Positions 46,723 through 55,984 of a DNA stretch of 64,000 bases are shown one piece after another; position 1 is the first letter of the stretch, and each line of letters begins with the position of its first letter. Source of the DNA: a virus; IMG/VR virus record IMGVR_UViG_3300043570_000570, positions 52,183 through 116,182 of that record; one strand, 5' to 3'. Position numbers and translations under genes: made by a program. The notes below the pieces were generated by a model that was given only the letters and a program-made list of their open reading frames with translations, was not told the DNA's origin and searched no databases.

Positions 46723-46740
46723 ACAAAATAAACTAACTAT

Positions 46741-47445
46741 ATGTCAAGCAAACTAATCGCTATCGTAGGTCCCTCAGGTACTGGTAAATCCACATCTGTA
46801 AGGACTCTAGACCCAAAAGAAACATTTATTATTAATGTAGCAAGGAAAGAATTGCCTTTCAAAGGAGCAGAAAAACTTTACAATCTCGAATCTAAAAATT
46901 ACATGGAGGTAGATGACATCAATCAAATCACCGCATTGTTACAACAGATTAGCGAGAAAGCTCCTCACATCAAAAACATCATCATGGATGATGCTATCTA
47001 CTCTATGTCTTTCCTTATGATGAAGAAAGCCAATGAGATCGGTTTTGGTAAGTTTGTTACCCTTGCAAAAGATGTAACTAATATGCTTACTAGTGCTCGT
47101 AAGCTTCGTAATGACCTTAAAGTATTCTACATCACCCACTCAGAGAACATTGAAGATGATGGACATATCGTAGGTCAGAAGATTAAGACAATAGGCAAAG
47201 CATTGGATAACCAAATCGTACTAGAAGGATTGTTTACTATCTGTCTTTATACTCACGTAGGTGAAGATAAAGATGAGAAAGCAACTTATCACTTTGTAAC
47301 CAATCGTTTTAAGAATTACCCTGCTAAAAGTCCTATGGATATGTTTGCAGAAACTCTTATCCCTAACGACTTGCAAACAGTATGTGATACAATAGATAGT
47401 TATTATGCAGAAGAAGTACCAGTACCCGTAAAAAGCAAAAAATAA
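46741..47445 (+). CDS. Sak4-like AAA/RecA-family ATPase
   Basis: 234 residues. Walker A GPSGTGKSTS (about 10-19), Walker B NIIMDDAIY (about 80-88), sensor-type VFYITHSEN, C-terminal YHFVTNRFKNYPAKSP. Fits the Sak4/RecA-like single-strand annealing ATPases that work with a phage SSB, encoded next. Ends in a KSKK tail. Confidence 0.75.
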   Translation: MSSKLIAIVGPSGTGKSTSVRTLDPKETFIINVARKELPFKGAEKLYNLESKNYMEVDDINQITALLQQISEKAPHIKNIIMDDAIYSMSFLMMKKANEIGFGKFVTLAKDVTNMLTSARKLRNDLKVFYITHSENIEDDGHIVGQKIKTIGKALDNQIVLEGLFTICLYTHVGEDKDEKATYHFVTNRFKNYPAKSPMDMFAETLIPNDLQTVCDTIDSYYAEEVPVPVKSKK

Positions 47446-47474
47446 AACAAAACAAAACAAAACAAAATTAAATT

Positions 47475-48320
47475 ATGAAATTCGATCAATTAGAAACCAG
47501 AGAGCCTGGAGCAGGCAAGAAAATGTACACAGGATTTGCTCCTGTTCAAGTTGTAAGTGTTAATCCTACAGCTAAAGAACTTGCAAAAATCCTAGGTATT
47601 GAAGAGGACAAAGTTAAAGAACCTACCTATGAGTCAGAGAACGGAATGCGTCTTGACTTTTGGTATGTAAATCATCCAGACTTTAAAACAGATTTGCGTG
47701 GTAAGTTTACTTTGTGGGTAAACAATGACACCCGTATGTCTCAAGCAGGTAAGAAACAATTCATTGACAACTACACTAAGACTTCGTGGGCTGAGAACCT
47801 TGCTACTTTAAGTGAGTATCAAGCATCTATTGACCCTTCTCGTAGTTTAGATATGAAGAGTGTACGTGAAGCTAAGGGCGGTGAAGAAACAGTTTATTCT
47901 TTGCTTAAGGCTTATGGTAACATCTCTCCTAAAGAAAAGCCATTTGTTCTTGACAACTGGGCTTCTATTGCTAAAGGTAAAGGCAATGAGTTAGTAGACT
48001 TCTTTGCTCACTTTAATAAAGCCAACATGGGTGTTAAAGTTCTTTTAGGAATTAAAGACGAAAAATATCAAGACGTATGCACTAAAGTATTTGTTAACGT
48101 ACAAGGTAAAATTACCGACTATGTAGCTAAGCAAATCACTGGTGAGTATGGCTTTAAGAGTTTCTACGGAAGTTTTACTTTCAAAGAATACACTGAGAAT
48201 AATGCTCCTGACGCAAATGAAACTGAAACTCCTTTCAAAGAGTCAGAACCTATGATGAGTTGGGATACTAGTGAAGTAGCAACTAGTCCTGTTAGCACAG
48301 ATATCAACGATATCTTCTAA
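47475..48320 (+). CDS. Putative single-stranded DNA-binding protein
   Basis: 281 residues, beta-rich core (RLDFWYVNHPDF, GKFTLWVNNDTRM), acidic C-terminal tail (ETETPFKESEPM.. ending INDIF), like other SSBs with an acidic tip. crAss-like phages place this SSB-like gene after the Sak4-like ATPase. A-rich leader with five AAAAC units, strong terminator 30 bp after: likely abundant. OB fold inferred. Confidence 0.65.
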   Translation: MKFDQLETREPGAGKKMYTGFAPVQVVSVNPTAKELAKILGIEEDKVKEPTYESENGMRLDFWYVNHPDFKTDLRGKFTLWVNNDTRMSQAGKKQFIDNYTKTSWAENLATLSEYQASIDPSRSLDMKSVREAKGGEETVYSLLKAYGNISPKEKPFVLDNWASIAKGKGNELVDFFAHFNKANMGVKVLLGIKDEKYQDVCTKVFVNVQGKITDYVAKQITGEYGFKSFYGSFTFKEYTENNAPDANETETPFKESEPMMSWDTSEVATSPVSTDINDIF

Positions 48321-48349
48321 AATTAAAAGTAATCTATTCTCTTTTTTAG

Positions 48350-48379
48350 AAAAGGGGTTACTTTTGTGACCCCTTTTTT
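48350..48379 (+). terminator. Strong intrinsic terminator after SSB
   Basis: AAAAGGGGTTAC-tttt-GTGACCCCTTTT, 12 pairs with one G-U, then a T-run. Confidence 0.9.
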
Positions 48380-48406
48380 ATTGAAGGAGGGTTAAAAACA
48401 ACACTT

Positions 48407-49396
48407 ATGGATCTCTCAAGCATTGAAATAAGACCTAATGTAAAGACGTTATACGCTTTACTAGGGCAAGAAAACCTAATGTCTTTTTACTTCGGTGAGA
48501 AAATAGACTTGAGAAAGAAATATAAGAATCCATTCAGATCTGATAAGCATGCTACCTGTTTCTTTAAGTGGAGTCAAGGAGGTAATCTGTATTTTGTAGA
48601 TTATGCTACGGAGAAAGTACACTACAATGCAATTGACATAGCTCAAATGAGTACTAGCTACGAGTATCCAGACATTCTATATAAAATAGAATCAGATTTC
48701 CAACTTAAGAACTTTAGTTTAGAAGATAGACTTAGACTAGAGATGGAAGTATCCACTCTTAAAAGTGCTAAGCCAGCAGAGGTAAAGCCTGCATCCATCA
48801 AAGTTACAGTTACAAAATTTACACAGAAAGACTTAGAGTACTGGCTTCAATTCGGAGTAACAGAAAAGATTCTTAAGTTCTATGATGTAAGGAAAGTAGA
48901 CAAAGCTTGGATAGCAGATAACATCTGGTACATTAGTAATACGTTTGACCCCTGTTATCGGTATAAGGAAAAAGATAAGTTTAAACTTTATCGTCCCTAT
49001 GCAGAAAAGAAAGTTAAATTTAGAACTAATTTCTTTGGAGGTATGCTAGAGGGTTATACTCAGCTACCACACAAAGGAACTATTCTAATCATTACTAAAG
49101 GCACTAAAGATGTTATGACCTTACACTCTATTGGAGTGAATGCTGTTGCTGTTAGAAGCGAAACTACACCTATATCAGAGAATGCTTACGAGTTACTTAA
49201 AGCAAGATTTGATAATATGTATGTATGGTTTGACGCTGATAGAGCAGGAGAAGAAGGAGCAAAGAAGATTTCAGAGACGTATGGCATTCCTGTACTATAC
49301 CACCACGGGAGTTTAGGAAAAGACATAAGTGATATTTACAAAAACCACGGAAGAGAAAAATTAATAAAGATATGCCAAGAATTAAGGATATTATAA
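48407..49396 (+). CDS. DnaG-like primase with Toprim domain
   Basis: 329 residues. N-terminal domain (1-85; NPFRSDKHATCFFKW, FVDYATEK) resembles the CHC2 region but lacks zinc cysteines. Toprim from about 220: ILIITKGTKDVM then VYVWFDADRAGEEGAK (DxD intact). The Toprim glutamate (normally EG) is Lys (KG) here. Would prime for the DnaB-like helicase. Overlaps the DnaA-like gene by 25 bp. Confidence 0.8.
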   Translation: MDLSSIEIRPNVKTLYALLGQENLMSFYFGEKIDLRKKYKNPFRSDKHATCFFKWSQGGNLYFVDYATEKVHYNAIDIAQMSTSYEYPDILYKIESDFQLKNFSLEDRLRLEMEVSTLKSAKPAEVKPASIKVTVTKFTQKDLEYWLQFGVTEKILKFYDVRKVDKAWIADNIWYISNTFDPCYRYKEKDKFKLYRPYAEKKVKFRTNFFGGMLEGYTQLPHKGTILIITKGTKDVMTLHSIGVNAVAVRSETTPISENAYELLKARFDNMYVWFDADRAGEEGAKKISETYGIPVLYHHGSLGKDISDIYKNHGREKLIKICQELRIL

Positions 49397-49986
49397 ACGA
49401 AGCTTTAGAAATTGCTTTTGACAAGTTAGAAGTAGAAGCACTAGTACGATATAATATTATGTTGTTAGTTTTAAAGAAAACTAAAAACAAACAGTATTAT
49501 AGTAAAGTAATAAATGACATCAATCCAGAAGAGCTAAGATTAAAACGCAAGTTGGCAATGATAAAAGCACACGAACTTAAAGTAAATTTAGATAAGTTTT
49601 CAGAGTTTGAGTTGGGAGTCATGCATATTGTTTGTGATATAAATGCAATGACTGTAAAGGATTTTACAATAAATAGCCGTAAACGTGAGCTAACAGAAGC
49701 AAGATTTCATTTTGCAGCTGTACTTTTAATACACTTTAACTACACTTACAAGAAGGTAGGTACTTTGTTAGGAAGAGATCACTCTACGATTATACATTCT
49801 ATGAAACAACATTTAAACTTTTCTAGTTCTATTAAAAGTTACAAAACAAGATACAATCAAATCATAAACATGATGGAAGAAACGTATCCAGGACTTATGA
49901 GTACTACTCTTAATCCTAATATTATTGTTAGAAGGACTCCGCTCAAAAGAAGTAAGCTAATCAATAAAGATGCAAAAACTAATTGA
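49372..49986 (+). CDS. DnaA domain IV-like DNA-binding protein
   Basis: 204 residues. Residues about 100-155 match the DnaA C-terminal DNA-binding domain: KRELTEARFHFAAVLLIHF, YTYKKVGTLLGRDHSTIIHSM. The GRDHSTIIHS string is nearly the DnaA signature. No AAA+ ATPase part. Basic tail (RRTPLKRSKLINK). It could bind DnaA-box-like sites for origin use or for host-replication control. Confidence 0.75.
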   Translation: MPRIKDIINEALEIAFDKLEVEALVRYNIMLLVLKKTKNKQYYSKVINDINPEELRLKRKLAMIKAHELKVNLDKFSEFELGVMHIVCDINAMTVKDFTINSRKRELTEARFHFAAVLLIHFNYTYKKVGTLLGRDHSTIIHSMKQHLNFSSSIKSYKTRYNQIINMMEETYPGLMSTTLNPNIIVRRTPLKRSKLINKDAKTN

Positions 49987-50671
49987 TATTCCAGACGATT
50001 GGTATCATCACTTAAAAGACACAATAGAAAGTCCTTACTTTAATACCTTAGGAAGATTCATTGCTAATGAGAGAAAAACTAAAACTATCTTTCCTTACAA
50101 GGATGAAGTCTTTAAGGCTTTTAATTTAACTCCTTTTCAGAAAGTAAGAGTTGTTATCTTAGGAATGGATCCTTATCCAGGTAGAAATGTAGGGGAACCT
50201 ATTGCTCACGGATTAGCTTTCTCTCCTAGAAAGAAAACTTATGTGACTCCGTCTTTAAGAATGATCTACAAACGAATCAAAGAAGACATTTATCCTGATG
50301 AACTAAGCTTCCCCACTGATATGAATATAGAATCATGGGCTAAGCAAGGAGTTCTTATGCTAAATGCTGCTTTGACTATCGAAGAAGGTAAGTCAGGTTC
50401 TCACTTAGAGCCTTGGAAACAGTTTACAGAAGCTGTATTCAAAACACTAAACGAGAATACTGCAGGACTTATTTTCTGTTTCTGGGGAAAGGACGCTTTA
50501 AAGTTTGCTCCTCTTATTAACGATGATGTACACCACGTATTAGTAGCATCACATCCTGTTTCTGCCGTATACAAAGGTGGAGATTGGGAGTGTGATCACT
50601 TTAAAAGAATTAACCAAATACTCATGGCCAGTAATCCAGACGATATAGACTGGCTAGAGAACTTAAAATAG
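49970..50671 (+). CDS. ung: Uracil-DNA glycosylase
   Basis: 233 residues, family 1 UDG. Catalytic water motif GMDPYPGRNVGEPIAHGLAFS (GQDPYH-type; final His is Pro-Gly here), VLMLNAALTIEEGKSGSH, LIFCFWGKDALKF, and VLVASHPVSAVYKGG (HPSPLS-type with changes). Removes uracil from DNA. Several substitutions in catalytic motifs are noteworthy. Overlaps the DnaA-like gene by 17 bp. Confidence 0.85.
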   Translation: MQKLIDIPDDWYHHLKDTIESPYFNTLGRFIANERKTKTIFPYKDEVFKAFNLTPFQKVRVVILGMDPYPGRNVGEPIAHGLAFSPRKKTYVTPSLRMIYKRIKEDIYPDELSFPTDMNIESWAKQGVLMLNAALTIEEGKSGSHLEPWKQFTEAVFKTLNENTAGLIFCFWGKDALKFAPLINDDVHHVLVASHPVSAVYKGGDWECDHFKRINQILMASNPDDIDWLENLK

Positions 50672-50691
50672 ATTAAAATAAAACAAAGAAA

Positions 50692-50895
50692 ATGAATTGG
50701 CAAGATTACGAGTCCTTAGGACATTTAGAATTAAAAGGAAAATTAGTAGAGTATCTATCTAATAGAACTAAAATAATAAAAGAAATGGAGCAAAGCAGTG
50801 AGTATGAGTACTGTGAGATCCAAGGAAGAATTAAAGAATTAGACGAATTAATCAACTTTATCGAAAATATTAAAAAACAAACCACTAAATTATGA
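50692..50895 (+). CDS. Small coiled-coil protein (67 aa)
   Basis: 67 residues, acidic helices (GRIKELDELINFIENIKKQ). Overlaps the DUF932 gene (TATGA). Unknown. Confidence 0.65.
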   Translation: MNWQDYESLGHLELKGKLVEYLSNRTKIIKEMEQSSEYEYCEIQGRIKELDELINFIENIKKQTTKL

Positions 50896-51740
50896 ACAAA
50901 CAACAATTGCTAGAATCATCTAGAACGAATTGGACTGTAGCAAAGAAACCTTTGTTTGGTCCTGATGGAGAAACTACTCCTGCTTATGGAGTATTCCGTG
51001 AAGACAACAATAATTGTCTTGGTGTAGTAGGATCTAAATATGTTCCTACTCAGAATGAAGAAATCCTTGATATGCTTTTAGAAGCTGCCGCTAGAGTTAA
51101 TATTTCTGGGGAAAGAGGTGGGTTTCTGGGGAATGGACAAAAGGTCTATTATCAGTTTCCTTTAATGGATGTACAGATTGGAGGATCCTTTAACAAACGA
51201 TTCCTAACAGCTCTTACTTCACATGATGGTAGTGCTCCTATGGGCTTTGGAACTACTAACGTAACTGTAGTATGCTCTAATACTTTTTATATGGCTCTTA
51301 GAGACTCTCAACGTGTAAGACATACTAAGAATTCTCATGAGCGTTTAGGCTTGATCATCTCTCAGTTGCAAAACTCTCTTACACAAGAAGAACAGTTTAT
51401 CGAAAAGCTAGTAGAACTTAGTAAGATTTACATTCCTGAAGCAGTTACAGATGAATTTATCATTAACATTATAGGAGGAGACGGTGAAGCTTCTAGGGGT
51501 AAAAATCGTATTAACGACTTTAGAACAGCTTTGACTACCGAATATGAGACACACGAGAACACAGCTTACGCTTTGTTTAACGCTACTACTCGTTTCACTA
51601 ACTATATGATGGGACATAAGAGTATTGAAGCTAAGCGTGAGTCTCTAATTCACGGAACTGCCTACAACATTAACAACAGAGGCTTAGAATTAATTTCTGA
51701 AACCTACACCCCTCTCTACACACCTGAGTTATCTTTGTAA
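50892..51740 (+). CDS. DUF932 family phage/plasmid protein
   Basis: 282 residues. SKYVPTQNEEIL, GQKVYYQFPLMD, TSHDGSAPMGFGTTNVTVVCSNTF and RHTKNSHERL match the DUF932 family common in phages and plasmids; role unknown, perhaps in DNA replication or conjugation-like functions. Followed by a terminator. Confidence 0.85.
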   Translation: MNKQQLLESSRTNWTVAKKPLFGPDGETTPAYGVFREDNNNCLGVVGSKYVPTQNEEILDMLLEAAARVNISGERGGFLGNGQKVYYQFPLMDVQIGGSFNKRFLTALTSHDGSAPMGFGTTNVTVVCSNTFYMALRDSQRVRHTKNSHERLGLIISQLQNSLTQEEQFIEKLVELSKIYIPEAVTDEFIINIIGGDGEASRGKNRINDFRTALTTEYETHENTAYALFNATTRFTNYMMGHKSIEAKRESLIHGTAYNINNRGLELISETYTPLYTPELSL

Positions 51741-51766
51741 CTGTCTCTTGCATGCCAAATAAGATT

Positions 51767-51789
51767 AGGGGGTCATTAGATCCCCTTTT
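51767..51789 (+). terminator. Intrinsic terminator after DUF932 gene
   Basis: AGGGGGTC-atta-GATCCCCT (one G-U), then TTTC. The next promoter box starts seven bases later. Confidence 0.82.
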
Positions 51790-51795
51790 CTTTAT

Positions 51796-51803
51796 TATAT
51801 TTG
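51796..51803 (+). promoter_or_regulatory. TATATTTG promoter box, leaderless start
   Basis: TATATTTG six bases before the ATG at 51810. The -33 box is not clear because the terminator fills that stretch. Transcription starting at the usual distance would put the ATG at or near the 5' end. Confidence 0.6.
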
Positions 51804-51809
51804 TATACT

Positions 51810-52457
51810 ATGTTAAAGAGAACAGCAACAAAAAAGATTCCAGTCAAAGGAATACCTGAACCTAAGGAAATTCAAAAGCCTTGTTCAGACTGTGGGAAGG
51901 TAAAAGCCATAGCCAACAAAACAAAGAGGTTATGTGCTACGTGTGTAATGAAGGACAAGAAAGAAAAGCAGAAAGTCCGTAAAGAGATTAAGCGTAAATT
52001 AGAAAAAGAAACAATCAGTCAAAGTAAACTAGACCAGATAACTTCTTGGTTAGTTAGAGGAGCACATATTAATAAATGCCATGCTTGTGAAATCACACTA
52101 GATCCTAAAGGACTACAGTGTGCTCACTTTGTAGGTAGAACTAAGGTTGCTACTCGCTACCACCTAACTAATCTTTTGCCTGCTTGTCCTAGATGTAATC
52201 TATATACTCCTCACCACGTGTGGAACTTAGGTAAGTCTTTAAACAGGATATGGGGAACTGATACTACGGAAGATATGCTACAGCTTTCTAATAAGATTTT
52301 AAAATTAAGTAACTACGATAGAAAACTTATCTATGACGTTTATAGAACCTGCCTTACAGATATCGAACAAGGAAACTATAGCCAAGATCAGAAGTATCAA
52401 AAGTTACACCAAGCACTGAAGGATTATAACAAGATAGTGGAACCCTTATTAAAATGA
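51810..52457 (+). CDS. NinG/Rap-like recombination nuclease
   Basis: 215 residues from ATG 51810 (MLKRTATKK); an upstream TTG lies in the promoter. Zinc pairs CSDCGKVK and CATC, then HACEITLDPKGLQCAHFVGRTKVATRYHLTNLLPACPRCN, an HNH-type centre of lambda NinG. Resolves recombination intermediates. Stop overlaps the polymerase start. Confidence 0.85.
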   Translation: MLKRTATKKIPVKGIPEPKEIQKPCSDCGKVKAIANKTKRLCATCVMKDKKEKQKVRKEIKRKLEKETISQSKLDQITSWLVRGAHINKCHACEITLDPKGLQCAHFVGRTKVATRYHLTNLLPACPRCNLYTPHHVWNLGKSLNRIWGTDTTEDMLQLSNKILKLSNYDRKLIYDVYRTCLTDIEQGNYSQDQKYQKLHQALKDYNKIVEPLLK

Positions 52458-54424
52458 TTTATCTAGTAACAAAACAAAACATTTCCCTACCTGATATAAC
52501 TCTCTGCACAGTACAAGAATCTTTAGATTACCTTAAAGACCTAGAATGGGTTGCTATAGATACAGAAACTTCTGGATTTGATGCATATACCTGTAAGCTA
52601 TACACACTTCAGCTAGGTGACAATGACAATCAGTTTGTAGTTGACTTGACTACGATTGATATCAATGACTACAAACAGCTCTTAGAGACTCAAGGAGTCA
52701 TTGGTCATAACTTAAAGTTTGATTTAAAGTTCTTATATCATCAGAGAATTGTACCAACTAAGGTATACGATACCTTTTTAGGCGAAAAAACATCTCGTTT
52801 GGGTATAGAAAGTCATAGGTGTTCCTTAGCTGCTTGTGTAAAACTACATTGCGGAGTTATATTAGACAAAGAGGAAAGAAAACATATTACAGGCAATCTA
52901 ACAGAAGGCTTTGTAAAGTATTCTGCTTATGACGTAAAATACCTACATTCTATTAAAGATGCTCAAGAGACAATTCTATTTGCTGCTGGTGCTAAAGTAT
53001 CAATCGAGTTAGATAATCGCTTTGTTTTAGTTTTAGCTTACATAGAGTATTGTGGTATGAAGCTAGACGTAGATAAGTGGACTAACAAGATTCACAAAGT
53101 ACAGACTCAAGCAGATGCAGCTACTAGAATGTTGAATGAGTTTATCTTTCTTAACAACATGGATAAATTTATTGACTATCAGCTAGATATTTTCTCTAGT
53201 CAAAACAAAGTCAAGATTAACTGGAACTCACCTTCTCAGGTAGTGCAGTTCTTTGAGACTATTGGAGTAAATACTACTGTAGTTGACAAAGGAGTTAAGA
53301 AGCATACAATAGAAGCAAACCACTTAGTAAAGTTTCAAGACAAACATCCTATTATTAAGATTTATCTTTCCTTTAAAGAAGCCCAAAAAGACATAGGCAC
53401 CTATGGTTATAACTGGATTGAGCAAATCAACCCTATAAGCGGTAGAATACACACTCAGTTCAAACAGTTGATGAACACAGGTCGCTTATCTAGTGGAGGT
53501 AAGTCAGGAACAACCAAGAACTTTAACTTCCAAAACATTCCCTCAGATGAAGAAACACGTAGTTGTTTTGTAGCAGAAGAAGGAAACTCACTAGTAGGCT
53601 GTGACTATACAGGTCAAGAACAGATTGTACTAGTAAACAAGTGTTTGGATGATAACTTACTTGAGTTCTATGATAAAGATTTGGGTGACATGCACGCTTT
53701 TATTGCCTCTAAGATGTATGAAGAGTTGGATGGAATGGATTTAAACGAGATTAAAAAGAAACACAAAGAAAAAAGACAGGCTGCTAAGGTAGCTGGCTTT
53801 GCTATTAACTATGGAGGGTCAGGAATAGGTATAGCAGAACAACTAGGACTAAGCGTAGAACAAGGTAATAAAATTTATGAATCCTATTTTCTAGCATTTC
53901 CTGGGCTTAAAGCATACTTTGACGAAACTAAGAAGTTCGGAATTGAGAATGGTTATGTATTAATCTCTCCTGTTACAGGCAAGAGATCCTACGTAGATTA
54001 TTACGATGAGTTTTTACAAGTTAAAAACGAACTAGACAAAGACTTCTGGGAAAGATATAAAAAGATCAAGAATTCAAACACTCCTACAGCAGTTGCTATG
54101 AAAGAGAAAGTTTCTAAATTCTTTAGCAAAAGGGGAGACATAGAAAGAATGTCCCTTAACTATGGAATACAAGGAGAATCTGCAGAGATAACTAAACTAG
54201 CATGTGTTTACTTTTGGTCAAGGTATCTAGTACCTAATGATCTTTTATTTAAAGTTAAGATTGTTAACGTAATTCATGACGAGATTCTAGTAGAGTCCCC
54301 TGAGGGGATTGTGCAACAAGTTGCTGCACAATTAGAAAAATCAATGGTAGATTCAGGAGCTAAGTTTTGTACGAGAGTACCACTTAAAGCAGATCCTTGT
54401 ATATCGCCTTATTGGAGTAAGTAA
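52454..54424 (+). CDS. Family A DNA polymerase with 3'-5' exonuclease
   Basis: 656 residues. Exonuclease motifs: VAIDTETSGFD (Exo I), IGHNLKFDLKFL (Exo II), YSAYDVKYL (Exo III). Polymerase motifs: A VGCDYTGQEQIVLV (DYTGQE instead of DYSQIE), B KRQAAKVAGFAINYGGS, C NVIHDEILVESP. All catalytic acids are present. Replicates the phage genome. Coupled to NinG upstream and to the next small gene by ATG/stop overlap. Confidence 0.92.
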   Translation: MIYLVTKQNISLPDITLCTVQESLDYLKDLEWVAIDTETSGFDAYTCKLYTLQLGDNDNQFVVDLTTIDINDYKQLLETQGVIGHNLKFDLKFLYHQRIVPTKVYDTFLGEKTSRLGIESHRCSLAACVKLHCGVILDKEERKHITGNLTEGFVKYSAYDVKYLHSIKDAQETILFAAGAKVSIELDNRFVLVLAYIEYCGMKLDVDKWTNKIHKVQTQADAATRMLNEFIFLNNMDKFIDYQLDIFSSQNKVKINWNSPSQVVQFFETIGVNTTVVDKGVKKHTIEANHLVKFQDKHPIIKIYLSFKEAQKDIGTYGYNWIEQINPISGRIHTQFKQLMNTGRLSSGGKSGTTKNFNFQNIPSDEETRSCFVAEEGNSLVGCDYTGQEQIVLVNKCLDDNLLEFYDKDLGDMHAFIASKMYEELDGMDLNEIKKKHKEKRQAAKVAGFAINYGGSGIGIAEQLGLSVEQGNKIYESYFLAFPGLKAYFDETKKFGIENGYVLISPVTGKRSYVDYYDEFLQVKNELDKDFWERYKKIKNSNTPTAVAMKEKVSKFFSKRGDIERMSLNYGIQGESAEITKLACVYFWSRYLVPNDLLFKVKIVNVIHDEILVESPEGIVQQVAAQLEKSMVDSGAKFCTRVPLKADPCISPYWSK

Positions 54425-54693
54425 TGAAAGTTGAAGAAATTAAGGAGGTAAGAAGAACTTATCTCCTAGCGAGAGCATTAAACACACAGTACCAGTTCAT
54501 TCGTGAGTTTGTTAATCCTGATTTAAAGAAAGCAATTAATGAAGCTAAGGCAAAGAATGCCCACTTTATTAAGATTCTAGACGGATATCTAGAAAAGAAA
54601 GATTTAAATCAAATTGCAGAAGACGAAGAACTGGCATTTTTATTATTAGAAGAATTAGAAGAATTAGAAAAACAAAAACAAAACAAAAATTAA
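54424..54693 (+). CDS. Small helical protein after polymerase
   Basis: 89 residues, helical, ends in Glu/Lys repeats (EELEELEKQKQN). Starts at the last base of the polymerase stop. Possible polymerase partner; no evidence beyond coupling. Confidence 0.7.
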   Translation: MKVEEIKEVRRTYLLARALNTQYQFIREFVNPDLKKAINEAKAKNAHFIKILDGYLEKKDLNQIAEDEELAFLLLEELEELEKQKQNKN

Positions 54694-54698
54694 AAATT

Positions 54699-55244
54699 AT
54701 GGGATCAACTACATTTTATGAAAGAAAAATAGCGGCTAGTATGAAAGACGCTTACAACAATGCAATAGAAGACGCTACTGATGAGTACGGTAATGATCCG
54801 TACAATGGAACCATTAGTACAACTAATGGTTTTGTAGACGTTACTAAGAAGTTTAAAGAGTCAGGCAAGAAACTAAGTGAATTTATTGACTCCGCACAAG
54901 ACGTTATGGATAAAAGAGATTGTTGGGGTATCTGCACTGTAGAACCTAAATTAAACAGCAACAAGATTAAAAGCCAAGTAGAAATAATTCCTCAGGTAGG
55001 TAGACGTGTTTGGGAAACTAGATACGAAGTACAGGCAGAAGGAAGACTTATTGGAAGTCATCCATTACAAGCAGGAGCAATTAAGATGGCCAGAGACTAC
55101 ACAGAACGTACTAAGATTAGTAGTCACATTACTAGAGTTAACGTTTTAAAAGAAGGCGAGAAAAATGTAGCCTTTGTAAACTATAAGCCTAGTAGTGATG
55201 AACGTCAAGGAGAATATGTATTCTTTGGTTGGGCAGCAGACTAA
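54699..55244 (+). CDS. Hypothetical protein (181 aa)
   Basis: 181 residues, alpha/beta (TTFYERKIAASMKDAYN, RVNVLKEGEKNVAFVNY). No membrane segment or catalytic motif. Located in the replication block. Confidence 0.7.
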   Translation: MGSTTFYERKIAASMKDAYNNAIEDATDEYGNDPYNGTISTTNGFVDVTKKFKESGKKLSEFIDSAQDVMDKRDCWGICTVEPKLNSNKIKSQVEIIPQVGRRVWETRYEVQAEGRLIGSHPLQAGAIKMARDYTERTKISSHITRVNVLKEGEKNVAFVNYKPSSDERQGEYVFFGWAAD

Positions 55245-55264
55245 TAATAAACAATAATTAAACA

Positions 55265-55702
55265 ATGATTAACCGCATCTATATGCCAGCTACTCTCTCC
55301 CTTAACATAGATGGAACTATTCATCTTAAGGGAGATAGAGAGTTGATGCAGTCGTACTTTAGAGAATTGACAAAAGGAGATCCTGCGGTGGATGTAGAAG
55401 TTTGTATAACTAGATTAGATTCTAAAAAAACAAACCCTCAGTTGGCTTATTTCTACAGCACTCTAGTACCTATCATTCGAGGAGGATTTGAAGCCCTTAC
55501 AGGCGAAGTATACACCAAAGAAGAGGTAGTCACTTATCTTAAGGACAAGTTCTTCTACGAGGAGATTATGTTCCAAGGTCAATTTATTAAAACACCACTC
55601 TCACTTTCCAAAGGAAAAAAAGAAGAAGTTAATGAATTTATTAAGCAAGTAATTAACTTTGCAACAGATACTCTTGGAGTGCCTGTACCTGAATTAAATT
55701 AA
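55265..55702 (+). CDS. NinB/Orf-like recombination mediator
   Basis: 145 residues. KTNPQLAYFYSTLVPIIRGGFEA, a central helix, then LSLSKGKKEEVNEFIKQVINFATDTLGVPVPE. Length and the final helix followed by 'G-V-x-(V/I)-P' resemble lambda NinB (Orf) proteins, which assist RecA-like loading. Motif fit moderate. Confidence 0.6.
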   Translation: MINRIYMPATLSLNIDGTIHLKGDRELMQSYFRELTKGDPAVDVEVCITRLDSKKTNPQLAYFYSTLVPIIRGGFEALTGEVYTKEEVVTYLKDKFFYEEIMFQGQFIKTPLSLSKGKKEEVNEFIKQVINFATDTLGVPVPELN

Positions 55703-55715
55703 TTAAACTAAAATT

Positions 55716-55982
55716 ATGTTATATATAATAGAACCAAGAACAGAAACAGACAGAGTGGAAGCCGTGGGCTTACCTGATGTCAACTATCATTACGGAGAAA
55801 ACATTGTTACCTACAATGACCATGAATCAAGCGAAAGTATTCAATTGGGTACTCTTGTTAACTGCAATGGAGTAACTTGTGTAGTTACTGAACTATCTTC
55901 AATGAAGTTTGGAAGAGTTGTCTTAACTGTAAAACCAGTAGATGCTACTCCTAAAACTACTACAGGTGCTTTAATGCGTTAA
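55716..55982 (+). CDS. Small beta-rich protein (88 aa)
   Basis: 88 residues, starts MLYIIEPRTETDRVEAVG, barrel-like strand pattern (CVVTELSSMKFGRVVLTVK). Unknown. Confidence 0.65.
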   Translation: MLYIIEPRTETDRVEAVGLPDVNYHYGENIVTYNDHESSESIQLGTLVNCNGVTCVVTELSSMKFGRVVLTVKPVDATPKTTTGALMR

Positions 55983-55984
55983 TC

